Of a stretch of 64,000 nt of DNA, positions 1-8,992 are shown piece after piece. The DNA is taken from assembly GCF_900112955.1 (NCBI RefSeq), contig NZ_FONP01000001.1, forward strand, positions 520,885 through 584,884, read 5' to 3'. Position 1 is the stretch's first letter. Each line of letters begins with the position of its first letter. The stretch is from Peptostreptococcus sp. D1 (lineage in GTDB: Bacteria > Bacillota > Clostridia > Peptostreptococcales > Peptostreptococcaceae). Both the position numbers and the translations under genes were made by a program. The notes under the pieces were generated by a model, which had not been told where the DNA came from, did not search any database, and saw only the letters and a list, made by a program, of their open reading frames with translations.

Positions 1-720
1 GCACCAAGCATCGCTGATACTTCCAAATATAATTATTCTAGACTGTTCATTTAAGTAATTAATGATTCCATCCGAATAATTTTCAGCATCTATAACCATT
101 GTATTTTTGACAACACCTTCTATAATCGAGTAAATTACTGAATCTGTATTTCTAATTTCCAAAATAGTCATTTCGTCTTTAACCACCAGCATATCATCCC
201 TACCTTGATAACGACTTATTATATATTGAATGACCTGAAAATTTAAATAAACCTCCTTGCAGTATATTTTCCCATATTTTTCAATGTATTTAATTATCTC
301 ACTGGTGTTTTTGTCAAAGCTAAATATACCATATTTTACATATCCGTTTTCTTCTTTTTTTATTTTATAGTTTACCAACGAACAAACAAAATCATCACTC
401 GTATTAGCCTCAATTTCATCCTTGCCAACTCGCCTTATTTCCCTCTGCTTTGCCAGTTTTGGAAATTCGATTGTCTTATATGATGAATTTACATTTGATT
501 CGACAATAACTATGTGTTTGACCTTTAGTTTGTTTCTGTCTTCAAATTTTTTTATATTGTCGACTATCGAAATGGAAATATTTTTCGAGTAGCCTTCAGC
601 TCTCTTATCATAGAAAAAGGGAAAGAATTCTTTCTTGCTATCAATTACACCTTTTCTTAATGTAATATAACAAATCTCGTAACCCCTCGACTCAATTGTC
701 AAAAAAATCTTTGTTTTCAT
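1..720 (-). CDS. Type IV pilus assembly protein, PilM-like (partial)
   Basis: An open frame of 240 codons runs off the left window edge without a stop. It starts at an ATG at 720, preceded by GGGGAAG. The N-terminus (MKTKIFLTIESRGYEICYI) opens with a beta-strand typical of actin-fold ATPases. The position directly after pilB, pilC and a prepilin gene is where clostridial pilus operons carry pilM or a fused pilMN. PilM is a cytoplasmic actin-like protein that links the inner-membrane PilN/PilO complex to the pilus machinery. The assignment rests mainly on gene order; the sequence alone is not diagnostic and the C-terminal part is not visible. Confidence 0.5.
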   Translation of the reverse strand, partial: MKTKIFLTIESRGYEICYITLRKGVIDSKKEFFPFFYDKRAEGYSKNISISIVDNIKKFEDRNKLKVKHIVIVESNVNSSYKTIEFPKLAKQREIRRVGKDEIEANTSDDFVCSLVNYKIKKEENGYVKYGIFSFDKNTSEIIKYIEKYGKIYCKEVYLNFQVIQYIISRYQGRDDMLVVKDEMTILEIRNTDSVIYSIIEGVVKNTMVIDAENYSDGIINYLNEQSRIIIFGSISDAWC

Positions 721-801
721 GAATTCTTCCCCTTTTCAACCAAATATCCAATCTAAAAATCTATCAATAGATAAATCTATCGTAGCATTTCTCTTAATCA
801 A

Positions 802-1218
802 CTATTCCTTTGGGTATAGCTTTTTTTCTCCAATCTTAACCTCCACATTTCCATTACTTAGTGTAATCACAAATTGTCCCTCCGCACTCTGTGGCTTTGG
901 CTCGTTAGATAAATATTTCAGATTTACTAATTTAGCGACTGTATCCAGCTCATCATCAGATTTACCATCACTCTGCCCCATATATATTGCAGTTGCAATA
1001 CTTGATGCATTGGCATAATCTGCATTCTCTTTTGCTCTTTTTTGAACATCTCCGTATTTTAATGCAACAATTCCCGCTAAAATACCAATTATCGCCACAA
1101 CCAAAAGCATTTCTATCAATGTAAAGCCTTCTCTTTTCCTAAATTTAGATAAGCTATTTACATCATCATTATATGTCTCTGAACTAACCAATTTTTCCAT
1201 TAATAAATTATTTTCCAT
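802..1218 (-). CDS. Type IV prepilin / pseudopilin
   Basis: This 138-residue protein carries a class III signal. After a long, charged 31-residue leader comes KREG-FTLIEMLLVV, with predicted prepilin peptidase cleavage between G31 and F32 and the conserved Glu at +5 (E36). The hydrophobic helix at about 34-52 would anchor it in the membrane before assembly. The rest is a short globular domain, like ComGC/PilA major pilins of Gram-positives. The start follows GAGGAG. It sits 19 bp after pilC and 81 bp before the pilM-like gene. The leader is much longer than the usual 6-10 residues, which is common but not universal among clostridial pilins. Whether it is the major or a minor pilin cannot be told. 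Confidence 0.88.
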   Translation of the reverse strand: MENNLLMEKLVSSETYNDDVNSLSKFRKREGFTLIEMLLVVAIIGILAGIVALKYGDVQKRAKENADYANASSIATAIYMGQSDGKSDDELDTVAKLVNLKYLSNEPKPQSAEGQFVITLSNGNVEVKIGEKKLYPKE

Positions 1219-1237
1219 ATTATTCTCCTCAATATAC

Positions 1238-2290
1238 TTAACGAATAGTTGAAATTAGCTCAAACATAGGAGATAATATCGCAATCACCATTGCGCCAAC
1301 CATAATTCCAACTATTACAATCATCAATGGTTCTATCATTTTCACATAATATTCCAGCCTCAAATCAAGCTCATTTGAATAATATTCACTGACAAGCCTA
1401 AGACTCTCTTCAAAATTTCCAGATTCCTCTCCAGATAATATCATGGATATAAACATATCTGGAAATAAACCAGTAAGCCTCAAGGATTCTGATATTCCAT
1501 TTCCTTGTTCTATCCTTGTTTTTGCTGAAATCAATCTTTTTTCCACATATGAATCATTTAATATTTGAACTGCTAGCTCTAAGGATTCTCCTATATACAC
1601 GCCACTTGACATCAATATGAAAAGAACTCTACTAAGCTTATCAGAAATAATTAATCTAAAGAGTTCTCCAATCTTCGGAATCTCAAATTTTTTTCTATCA
1701 AACACAACTTTAAAATAATCGCTCTCAGAAGCAAACCTGTAAAACATAAAAACAGTAATCATTATTGATATTAAGATAAATAATAAATTTCCACGTAGAA
1801 ATTTAGATAACCAAAAGATAAACCTCGTGACTATCGGTAAATTCATTCCATCAAAGTCAAATGCCATTTCAAAATTGGGTATTACAAACAACAACATAAA
1901 TAGAAATGTAAAAAGCATAACGATAAGTAGTACTACTGGATAGACCATCGCTGCGATTAGCTTTCTTTTTAGCTTGTTTTCCTTATCATAGTAGTCGCTT
2001 AATTGTTCAAACACATAATCAATTCTTCCGCTAACCTCTCCTGCATTTATCATATAGATAAAAAATTTGTTAAAAGAATTTGAATACTTGAAGGAATCTG
2101 TAATGTTTTTTCCACTTTCGATCCCATTCTTTGTCCTCATCAAAGCCCTACTCAAATTTTCAGAGGAAGATTTTGCAATTATTTCCAGAATATTAATTAT
2201 ATCACACCCTGAGTTGTACATTATTTTCATTTGTCTACATAATACCGATAATTCTTTTTCAGAAATTTTTTTCGTTGATAGAATCCTCAT
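1238..2290 (-). CDS. pilC: Type IV pilus inner-membrane platform protein PilC/GspF
   Basis: This 350-residue protein has two repeated T2SSF domains (about residues 10-130 and 210-335). Each has the family pattern of a helical bundle with a conserved Gly-Glu segment (NAGEVSGR near 85, LSGEESGNFE near 287) followed by transmembrane helices (about 112-145, 165-185 and 315-345). The family forms the inner-membrane platform on which the PilB ATPase drives pilus assembly. The length is a little under the usual 400 residues because the N-terminus is short. The start overlaps the end of pilB by 32 bp, so the two are probably translationally coupled. Confidence 0.92.
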   Translation of the reverse strand: MRILSTKKISEKELSVLCRQMKIMYNSGCDIINILEIIAKSSSENLSRALMRTKNGIESGKNITDSFKYSNSFNKFFIYMINAGEVSGRIDYVFEQLSDYYDKENKLKRKLIAAMVYPVVLLIVMLFTFLFMLLFVIPNFEMAFDFDGMNLPIVTRFIFWLSKFLRGNLLFILISIMITVFMFYRFASESDYFKVVFDRKKFEIPKIGELFRLIISDKLSRVLFILMSSGVYIGESLELAVQILNDSYVEKRLISAKTRIEQGNGISESLRLTGLFPDMFISMILSGEESGNFEESLRLVSEYYSNELDLRLEYYVKMIEPLMIVIVGIMVGAMVIAILSPMFELISTIR

Positions 2291-3497
2291 ATGTTATCAT
2301 CCCATTTTCCAATGCTAATTTCCTTATTTCATCATCTTGTTTGCCATGCTTTATTGCATATTTTATCTTTTCATCTATCACCAAAACCTCATACAACAAG
2401 GCTCTGTCTTCTCCATTATAGGTTTTAAATAAGAGCTTCTTCTTGACCAATTTTTGAGAAATAACTCCTGAAAGAGCTGCATTTATCATAAAGGCTTCGA
2501 TACCCATATCCCTTAACCTCGATATCGTCGATATCGCATCTCTCGTATGAAGTGTAGCAATCACAAAATGTCCTGTTACAGCAGCCCTTATAGCTATCTG
2601 AGCAGACTCCAAATCTCTAATTTCACCCAATACAATACAATCTGGATCCTGTCTTAGAATCGCCCTTAAACCATTTTCAAAGGTTATCCCTGCCTTTACA
2701 TTCACTTGAATTTGATTAATTCCATCCAATCTATATTCAACTGGATCTTCAATAGTAGTAATATTAATATTTCTTTTGTTTAACTCATTGAGTATAGAGT
2801 AAACTGTACTCGATTTTCCGCTTCCCGTATTTCCGGACACAATAAGCATCCCACTTCCCTTTGATATAATTTGGTCTATTTTTTCGTTAGCATTATCAGA
2901 AAACCCCAAATCCTTTCTAGTTCTAAGAAAATTTCTATGATTTAATAATCTCATAACAACCTTTTCTCCATAAACAGTTGGAATTGTACTAACTCTAATA
3001 TCTATATCGTATTTTTTAGACGATATACTGAATCTTCCATCCTGAGGAATCCTCTTTTCTGCAATATCACACAAAGCCTTTAGCTTTACTATGGTAATCA
3101 GTCCATAGTAGTCCTTGATAGAAATTCTGTTTTCAAATAACAATTCCCCAAAAATCCTGAATCTTATTCTTGCCTCAGCTTCAAATGGCTCAATATGAAT
3201 GTCACTTGCCATTTTTTCACAGGCTTTTTCAATTATTTCATTAAACAAGTCTTCATTAGAGCCACCATCCATAACTCTCTGTGAATGATAGTTTTCGTCG
3301 ATAAGAAACATTATCTCCTCTTCTTTTTTTTCGATTATGATTACATCTCTATTCGACATTAGCCTCAGCTTGTTTACTATATTGATATCAAATTTTTTCA
3401 TATATACAGTCATTTTTTTATCTGAAAGCTCAACAGGAAAAACAGTGTTTTTTCTCGCAAAATCTTCGGAAATAATCGACGTCAAAATTTTTTCCAC
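2259..3497 (-). CDS. pilB: Type IV pilus extension ATPase PilB/GspE
   Basis: This is the hexameric ATPase that powers pilus extension. Numbered from the chosen start, the visible motifs are ASDIHIEP (~97-104), Walker A GNTGSGKSS (~222-230), an Asp box EDPVEYR (~250), Walker B CIVLGE (~287) and a His box GHFVIATLHT (~309-318). At about 412 residues it is much shorter than classical PilB (~560). It lacks the full N-terminal GspE_N domain and shows no CxxC...CxxC zinc module near the C-terminus. I place the start at the GTG at 3497, because AAGGAG lies 9 nt in front of it; an in-frame TTG at 3518 has no such site. It is the first gene of the pilus cluster seen here. Confidence 0.9.
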   Translation of the reverse strand: MEKILTSIISEDFARKNTVFPVELSDKKMTVYMKKFDINIVNKLRLMSNRDVIIIEKKEEEIMFLIDENYHSQRVMDGGSNEDLFNEIIEKACEKMASDIHIEPFEAEARIRFRIFGELLFENRISIKDYYGLITIVKLKALCDIAEKRIPQDGRFSISSKKYDIDIRVSTIPTVYGEKVVMRLLNHRNFLRTRKDLGFSDNANEKIDQIISKGSGMLIVSGNTGSGKSSTVYSILNELNKRNINITTIEDPVEYRLDGINQIQVNVKAGITFENGLRAILRQDPDCIVLGEIRDLESAQIAIRAAVTGHFVIATLHTRDAISTISRLRDMGIEAFMINAALSGVISQKLVKKKLLFKTYNGEDRALLYEVLVIDEKIKYAIKHGKQDDEIRKLALENGMITYEDSINEKNF

Positions 3498-3647
3498 AAC
3501 ATTCAACTCCTTACTCAAAATATATTAGTCAGATTCAGTTATTTTATAAACCGTTTTTGATAATATTTTTTTAATTTTTTTTATAATATTTAATTAGTCA
3601 AATCTGAACATCAAAAATATTGGTAAGCTCACAAAAATATTTGGAAT

Positions 3648-3680
3648 AAAAAAAACCGTAGGCAAATTTTTTACCTACGG
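3648..3680 (-). terminator. Rho-independent terminator after engB
   Basis: On the minus strand CCGTAGG pairs with CCTACGG (3674-3680 with 3656-3662) around an 11-nt AT-rich loop, followed by eight T residues. It lies about 90 bp downstream of the engB stop and would end the lon-engB transcript before the pilus operon. Confidence 0.88.
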
Positions 3681-3768
3681 CATAGAGATTTTTAATCAAA
3701 TCAATAGATTATTTAGATCATACCTACTCAGCACAGAGTCAGTCCGAAAATCATTATTTATTACAATG

Positions 3769-4398
3769 CTATTCGCCATACGTTATGGTATAGCCATGCT
3801 CCTCATATTGAGATACTATCTCGTCCCATAATTCATCAATTCCAGTTTTTTTTGATGAAGATGTCACAATTACCTTTTCTTCCTTCGGCATTTCCAGCTT
3901 CTTTCTGATGACGCTGATATGTTTTTGATGCTGTCCTCTCGAAATTTTATCCGCTTTTGTTGCGACAACCACACAGTTGTATCCAAAGTATTTGATCCAA
4001 TCATACATCATTTTATCGTCAGCAGTCGGTTCATGCCTTACATCAACAAGCAGTAATATGGCACATAATTCTTCTCTATCTTCTAGATACCTTTCCATAA
4101 TACTACCCCATTTTTCCTTTTCGGTTTTTGATACTCTTGCGTATCCGTAACCAGGCAAATCGACAAAATAAAATTCGTTATTTATCAAATAAAAGTTAAT
4201 TGTTCTCGTTTTTCCAGGAGTTGAAGATGTTCTAGCGAAATTCTTTCTATTTAGTAATCCATTAATTACCGAAGATTTACCAACATTTGATCTTCCTGCA
4301 AATGCTATTTCTGGTACACCTTCACTTGGATATTGTTTTTTATTGACAGCACTCATTGTAATTTCTGAGCTTCTAATTTTCATCTTTGTTTCTGACAT
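3769..4398 (-). CDS. engB: Ribosome biogenesis GTP-binding protein EngB (YsxC/YihA)
   Basis: This 209-residue TRAFAC GTPase is needed for assembly of the 50S ribosomal subunit in bacteria. G1 is GRSNVGKSS (35-43), followed by a TPGKTRT-containing switch I region, G3 DLPGYG, G4 TKAD and G5 SSSK, in the right order and spacing. Length is typical. The start ATG follows GGAGAG. It lies 24 bp downstream of lon; lon-ysxC is a classic Firmicutes gene pair, and the only clear terminator is behind engB, so the two are probably cotranscribed. Confidence 0.96.
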   Translation of the reverse strand: MSETKMKIRSSEITMSAVNKKQYPSEGVPEIAFAGRSNVGKSSVINGLLNRKNFARTSSTPGKTRTINFYLINNEFYFVDLPGYGYARVSKTEKEKWGSIMERYLEDREELCAILLLVDVRHEPTADDKMMYDWIKYFGYNCVVVATKADKISRGQHQKHISVIRKKLEMPKEEKVIVTSSSKKTGIDELWDEIVSQYEEHGYTITYGE

Positions 4399-4422
4399 TT
4401 TCTCTCCTACTCAACTATTCGC

Positions 4423-6939
4423 TTATTTATCATCATCTGATAAGCTTTCTTTTTTACTAGAAGTCTTTTTTGATGTAGACCTACTAGCTACATTCCTTTT
4501 CGCTACCTTTGTTGATTTTTTTGTGGTCGTACTTGCCTGATTGCTGCTTCCATCATCCTCCATCAATGCAACCTCAAGAACTTCATTCATATGCTCAACT
4601 AGCACAAACTCTATATCTTCTTTTATATTTTCTGGAATTCTGTCCAAATCAGACCTGCAATCTTTTGGTAAAATTATTTTTCTAATACCCATTCTATATG
4701 CAGCAAGAACCTTTTCTCTAACGCCTCCAACTGGTAATACTCTACCTCTAAGAGTTATTTCTCCTGTCATTGCAATATTTCCTGGAACAGCTCTATCAGT
4801 CAACGCAGAAATAGTCGCCAATGTCATAGTGATACCTGCTGATGGACCGTCTTTAGGCGTTGCACCTTCAGGAATATGTATATGAATATCCTTATCCTTA
4901 TAGAAATCTGACTCTATGCTTAAAATATCGGCAACAGATCTAATGTATGAAATTCCAGTTTTAGCTGACTCCTTCATAACATCGCCCATCATACCTGTTA
5001 AAACAATATTTCCTCTTCCTGGCACGACATTTACCTCAACCTCAAGAGTAACCCCACCAACAGCAGTCCAAGCTAGACCATTTACAACACCAACCTGAGG
5101 CTTCAATGCAAGAGGCTCTTCTTTAAATTTTTCTGTTCCCAAATACTTTACAGCCAATTCCTTTGTGATTTTTACAGGCTCTAGTTTTGGATTTTCTACC
5201 ATCTCCTTGACAACCTTTCTGCAAATTTTACCGATAGTTCTCTCAAGCTGTCTAACTCCTGATTCTCTAGTATATCTGCTTATCACAAATTTTATCACGT
5301 CATCGTCCATTATTACGAAGCCTTTTGCTAGTCCATTTTCCTTTAGCTGTTTTCTAAGTATATACCTCTTTACAATTTCAAGCTTTTCTTCTTCAATATA
5401 CCCTTCAATCTCAATCACTTCCATTCTATCGTAAAGAGGTCTTGGAATTGATCTCAAATCGTTGGCAGTTGTCACAAACAACACCCTTGATAAATCAAAT
5501 GGTAATTCCAAATAATGATCCACAAAGTATTTGTTCTGCTCTGGATCCAAAACCTCCAGCATCGCAGAGGTCGGATCTCCCTTGAAGTCATTTGACATTT
5601 TGTCGATTTCATCCAAAAGAATAACCGGATTTCTAGCCTTTGCTTCTTTCATTGCATTTATTATTCTACCAGGAATTGCACCTATATAAGTTCTTCTGTG
5701 CCCTCTTATTTCAGCCTCATCTCTAACTCCACCCAAGGAAATTCTTATAAATGGTCTACCCAAAGATCTTGCTACCGATTTCGCTATTGAAGTCTTACCC
5801 ACACCTGGAGGCCCTGCCAAGCATATAATTGGCGCCTTTAGATTTTTTGATTGCTTTCTAACTGCCAAATACTCCAAAATTCTTTCCTTTACATCATCTA
5901 AACCAAAATGATCTTCATCTAGTATTTTTTCAGATTTTTTAATGTCAAATCTATTTCTAGATTCATTATTCCATGGCAGTGAAAATATTACATCTAGATA
6001 ATTTTTTGAAACATTATAGTCTGGTGAGCCTATTGGAGTTCTTTCAAATTTATCAATTTCCTTTTCTATCTTTTCATAGGTTTCCTTTGAAACCTTGATT
6101 TCTTTTAATTTTTCACGATATTCACCTGTTTCATCATCACCAGCAGATTCACCTAATTCTTTTTGAATTGCCTTCATCTGTTCCCTTAGATAGTAATCTT
6201 TTTGAATTTTGTTCATCTGTTTTCTTACATCTTGATTAATCTTCTTGTCAATTTTAATTACTTCAATTTCTTCAAGGAGGTGCTCATACAGCATCTTCAT
6301 TCTGTCTTCAATGTCAAGAGTTACTAACACCTTCTGTCTATCAGAAAACTTTAAAAATAAGCTTGAAGATACAATATCTGCAAGCATCGAATAGCCCTCT
6401 GCATCATTTAACTCCATTGCAGCATCAGAAGGTATATCAACTGCCAAACTTACATACTCATCAAAGCCTTTTATCAGCTTTCTAGAATATGCTTCCAATG
6501 TAAATCTCTTCTCGTCTGATAATTGCTCTTCATCAAATGATATTGGACGTATTCTTCCTATCCAAGCATCATTTTCATCAATCCACATTTCATCTAGCTT
6601 CGCCCTGCTGACACCTTCAACTAAAACTCTTATTGATGTATCAGAGGTTCTAATAACTTGTTTTATATTACATACTGTACCAATTGTATAAAGCTCTCCA
6701 ATTGTAGGTTCTTCAATCGCAGAATCAAACTGACTCACCAAGAAAATTTTTTCATCATTAATCATAGAAAGTTCAAAGCTCTCAATGGAGTTTAATCTTC
6801 CTATGTCAAAAGACTGTAAAATACTTGGAGATATAGAAATACCTCTCAATGGAATCATAGGCATTTCAACTGATTCACCATAAACTATTATATCCTCTAT
6901 ATTCTTTTCTAAATTATTATGATCCTTAATACCTGTCAT
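4423..6939 (-). CDS. lon: ATP-dependent protease Lon (LonA type)
   Basis: This is the cytosolic AAA+ serine protease that degrades misfolded and regulatory proteins. The 838 residues comprise an N-terminal substrate domain (to ~220), a coiled-coil linker (~225-300), an AAA+ module with Walker A GPPGVGKTS and Walker B ILLDEIDK, and a C-terminal protease domain with catalytic Ser700 (PKDGPSAG) and Lys743 (VREK). The last ~40 residues (from ~797) form a Ser/Thr/Lys-rich, probably disordered tail ending in DDDK, beyond the normal Lon C-terminus. The start follows GGATGTG. No CIRCE or CtsR-type operator was found upstream. Confidence 0.97.
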   Translation of the reverse strand: MTGIKDHNNLEKNIEDIIVYGESVEMPMIPLRGISISPSILQSFDIGRLNSIESFELSMINDEKIFLVSQFDSAIEEPTIGELYTIGTVCNIKQVIRTSDTSIRVLVEGVSRAKLDEMWIDENDAWIGRIRPISFDEEQLSDEKRFTLEAYSRKLIKGFDEYVSLAVDIPSDAAMELNDAEGYSMLADIVSSSLFLKFSDRQKVLVTLDIEDRMKMLYEHLLEEIEVIKIDKKINQDVRKQMNKIQKDYYLREQMKAIQKELGESAGDDETGEYREKLKEIKVSKETYEKIEKEIDKFERTPIGSPDYNVSKNYLDVIFSLPWNNESRNRFDIKKSEKILDEDHFGLDDVKERILEYLAVRKQSKNLKAPIICLAGPPGVGKTSIAKSVARSLGRPFIRISLGGVRDEAEIRGHRRTYIGAIPGRIINAMKEAKARNPVILLDEIDKMSNDFKGDPTSAMLEVLDPEQNKYFVDHYLELPFDLSRVLFVTTANDLRSIPRPLYDRMEVIEIEGYIEEEKLEIVKRYILRKQLKENGLAKGFVIMDDDVIKFVISRYTRESGVRQLERTIGKICRKVVKEMVENPKLEPVKITKELAVKYLGTEKFKEEPLALKPQVGVVNGLAWTAVGGVTLEVEVNVVPGRGNIVLTGMMGDVMKESAKTGISYIRSVADILSIESDFYKDKDIHIHIPEGATPKDGPSAGITMTLATISALTDRAVPGNIAMTGEITLRGRVLPVGGVREKVLAAYRMGIRKIILPKDCRSDLDRIPENIKEDIEFVLVEHMNEVLEVALMEDDGSSNQASTTTKKSTKVAKRNVASRSTSKKTSSKKESLSDDDK

Positions 6940-7180
6940 TATAACACATCCTTTCTATGTACCATTAAATGGCAAAGTACAACTTTTCTCTATCAGTTAT
7001 ATAAAGTTATAATCTTAATTACTAATTTGATATTATATTCCATTATACTATATACCAAATTTAATTATCATTATAACACAAAATAACACAAAAAAGAATT
7101 TTATTCATTTTTTTTGCAATTTTTTGTTTCTTAATAGGATTTAAATGCAAATTTTAGCTTCTTATATGAAAATATTTGCC
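6940..7180. other. Intergenic region upstream of lon
   Basis: Together with the cstA terminator this AT-rich gap is 328 bp. It should hold the lon promoter. Minus-strand TATAAT sequences occur at 7070-7075 and 7042-7047, but neither has a convincing -35 box at 16-18 bp. A direct repeat of TGTGTTAT with 10-bp periodicity lies just upstream of the first -10. No heat-shock operator (CIRCE, CtsR direct repeats) and no ORF are visible. Confidence 0.4.
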
Positions 7181-7233
7181 AAAAAACTAAAAACGTTGAT
7201 CAATCAGATTATTAAATCTTCTCGACCAACGTT
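7181..7233 (-). terminator. Terminator after cstA
   Basis: On the minus strand, AACGTTGGTC (7233-7224) pairs with GATCAACGTT (7201-7192) with one G-U pair. The 22-nt loop is followed by a T-rich tract. It lies 35 bp behind the cstA stop. Confidence 0.75.
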
Positions 7234-7267
7234 GTATCATAATATGTTAAACTAAATTATTTAAAAT

Positions 7268-8722
7268 TTAAGCACTTAGTCTTTCAACATTTGAAAGCTC
7301 CTTTTTACCAGTATTTATAAGCAATCCAGCATAAACTAATGCAAGTACAACACCGATTATATTTGCTATATTCTGAGGTAAACCAAAACCAATCTTAGCA
7401 CCCAATATATACGCAGATATTATGAATATATAGAACATACCTGGTATCAAGCTTACCAAATATGGTTTCTTAAGTTTGTACAAATACAATGAAATCATTG
7501 CAAATGCAAATACAGCGATTGTTTGGTTTGCCCATGCAAAATACTGCCATAAGATGTTGAAGCCTTGTGCATTAACCTTGGCAAACACCAATATAGCTAT
7601 AACAGGTATAAATATAGCTGTTGTAAGTATAACTCTGTTTCTAGCAACAGACTGATCATATCCAATTGCATCAGCAATCATCAATCTTGCAGCACGTAAA
7701 GATGTATCTCCTGATGTGATAGGCAATACGATTACACCTAAAACAGCAATAAATCCACCAATTGATCCAAGCATATCATTTGCAACCATACCGATAACAG
7801 CAGGTTTACCTATTAGCTCTGCTGGAACACCTTTATAGTAAATACCCATAGCAGCAGCTGCCCAAATCATAGCGATGAATCCTTCTAATATCATCATATC
7901 ATAAAATGTATGTCTACCTTCTCTCTCATCACTTACAGATCTACCAATCAATGTAGCCTGAGTTGAATGGAATCCAGAAACTATACCACAAGCAACAGTT
8001 ACAAAGAACACTGGAAGAAGAGGAGAACCTGCCGGATGAATACCAGCAAAGTTAGCCGCAGTTAAGTTGTCTAATTTGTATCCCTTGATGAATAAGCCAA
8101 AGAATATACCAACTGCAGAAAGTAGTAGGATAGCTCCAAATATAGGATAAACTCTACCAATTATCTTATCAATTGGGAATAACGTTGCAGCCAAATAGTA
8201 AACAAATATACAACCATAAACTATCCAAACAATTGGATTGTTGACAACAGATTGTTGCTTTAAGATGTTTACAACAATCAAGTCACCAGGTGTGTAGATA
8301 AATACCGCACCAACCAATATCATTAGGAAAATTATAAAAATATTATATACCTTATAAACCTTTCCGCCTAGATGATCTTTTATCAAAGCAGGCATCTGCT
8401 TTCCATTACTTCTAATAGAAATCATACCACTTAGATAATCATGCATTGCTCCACCCAATACACATCCTATAGGAATAAGAATAAAAGCGATAGGTCCAAA
8501 TAAAATCCCCTGTATTGGTCCAAGAATAGGTCCAGTACCAGCAATATTTAATAACTCAATAAGTGCATTCTTGCCTTTTTTCATAGGTACATAGTCTACA
8601 CCATCATTAATGCTTACAGCCGGTGTTGGTCTGTCGTCTGGTCCAAAAATTTTTTCCACGAATTTACCATACAACAATCCGCCACCAAAAAGGATAACTA
8701 ACCCTATTAAGAAAGTTGCCAT
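7268..8722 (-). CDS. cstA: Carbon starvation CstA family transporter
   Basis: This is a polytopic membrane protein of 484 residues, the compact form of the CstA family (E. coli CstA is about 700). It begins directly with a hydrophobic helix and shows some 13 hydrophobic segments. Conserved stretches include an IAGTGPILGP motif (~60-70), GGAMHDYLSG (~90) and SGFHSTQATL (~250). CstA-type proteins import peptides or pyruvate across the cytoplasmic membrane during carbon limitation; the substrate here cannot be read from the sequence. It is a single-gene unit with its own terminator. A strong inverted repeat lies 43-84 bp upstream. Confidence 0.93.
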   Translation of the reverse strand: MATFLIGLVILFGGGLLYGKFVEKIFGPDDRPTPAVSINDGVDYVPMKKGKNALIELLNIAGTGPILGPIQGILFGPIAFILIPIGCVLGGAMHDYLSGMISIRSNGKQMPALIKDHLGGKVYKVYNIFIIFLMILVGAVFIYTPGDLIVVNILKQQSVVNNPIVWIVYGCIFVYYLAATLFPIDKIIGRVYPIFGAILLLSAVGIFFGLFIKGYKLDNLTAANFAGIHPAGSPLLPVFFVTVACGIVSGFHSTQATLIGRSVSDEREGRHTFYDMMILEGFIAMIWAAAAMGIYYKGVPAELIGKPAVIGMVANDMLGSIGGFIAVLGVIVLPITSGDTSLRAARLMIADAIGYDQSVARNRVILTTAIFIPVIAILVFAKVNAQGFNILWQYFAWANQTIAVFAFAMISLYLYKLKKPYLVSLIPGMFYIFIISAYILGAKIGFGLPQNIANIIGVVLALVYAGLLINTGKKELSNVERLSA

Positions 8723-8764
8723 AATAATACCTCCAAAAAAATTATTTATTTTTATAAAAATATA

Positions 8765-8806
8765 AGTAGGATTTCAGCGTAAATTCCCCACGCATTCCAT
8801 CCTACT
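8765..8806 (-). promoter_or_regulatory. Inverted repeat in the cstA leader
   Basis: AGTAGGAT (8765-8772) is matched by ATCCTACT (8799-8806), with a second inner pairing GCGT/ACGC (8777-8780 with 8790-8793). A TATACT box on the minus strand at 8810-8815 would place the transcription start at or just inside the repeat. The element could be a repressor or activator site, or a hairpin at the 5' end of the mRNA. It is followed by a broken T-rich stretch, so partial termination is also possible. Confidence 0.5.
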
Positions 8807-8992
8807 CTAAGTATACTATATATTGTTAAATAATAATTGATTTTAATATGAATTTTTTATGAATCAACTTAGTTTCATCATCAAATTATCCTTATTTACT
8901 AACCATTTATTTTATTTTACTAATTATTTCTCAGATTTTGCCTGCAATTTATTTATCATGCTAAGACTTGAAATAGCATCCATTTGTTAAAT

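Noticed and set aside
6940..7180. Heat-shock operator (CIRCE or CtsR box) upstream of lon
   Set aside because: Neither TTAGCACTC-N9-GAGTGCTAA nor tandem GGTCAAA-type heptads were found; only a weak TGTGTTAT direct repeat is visible.
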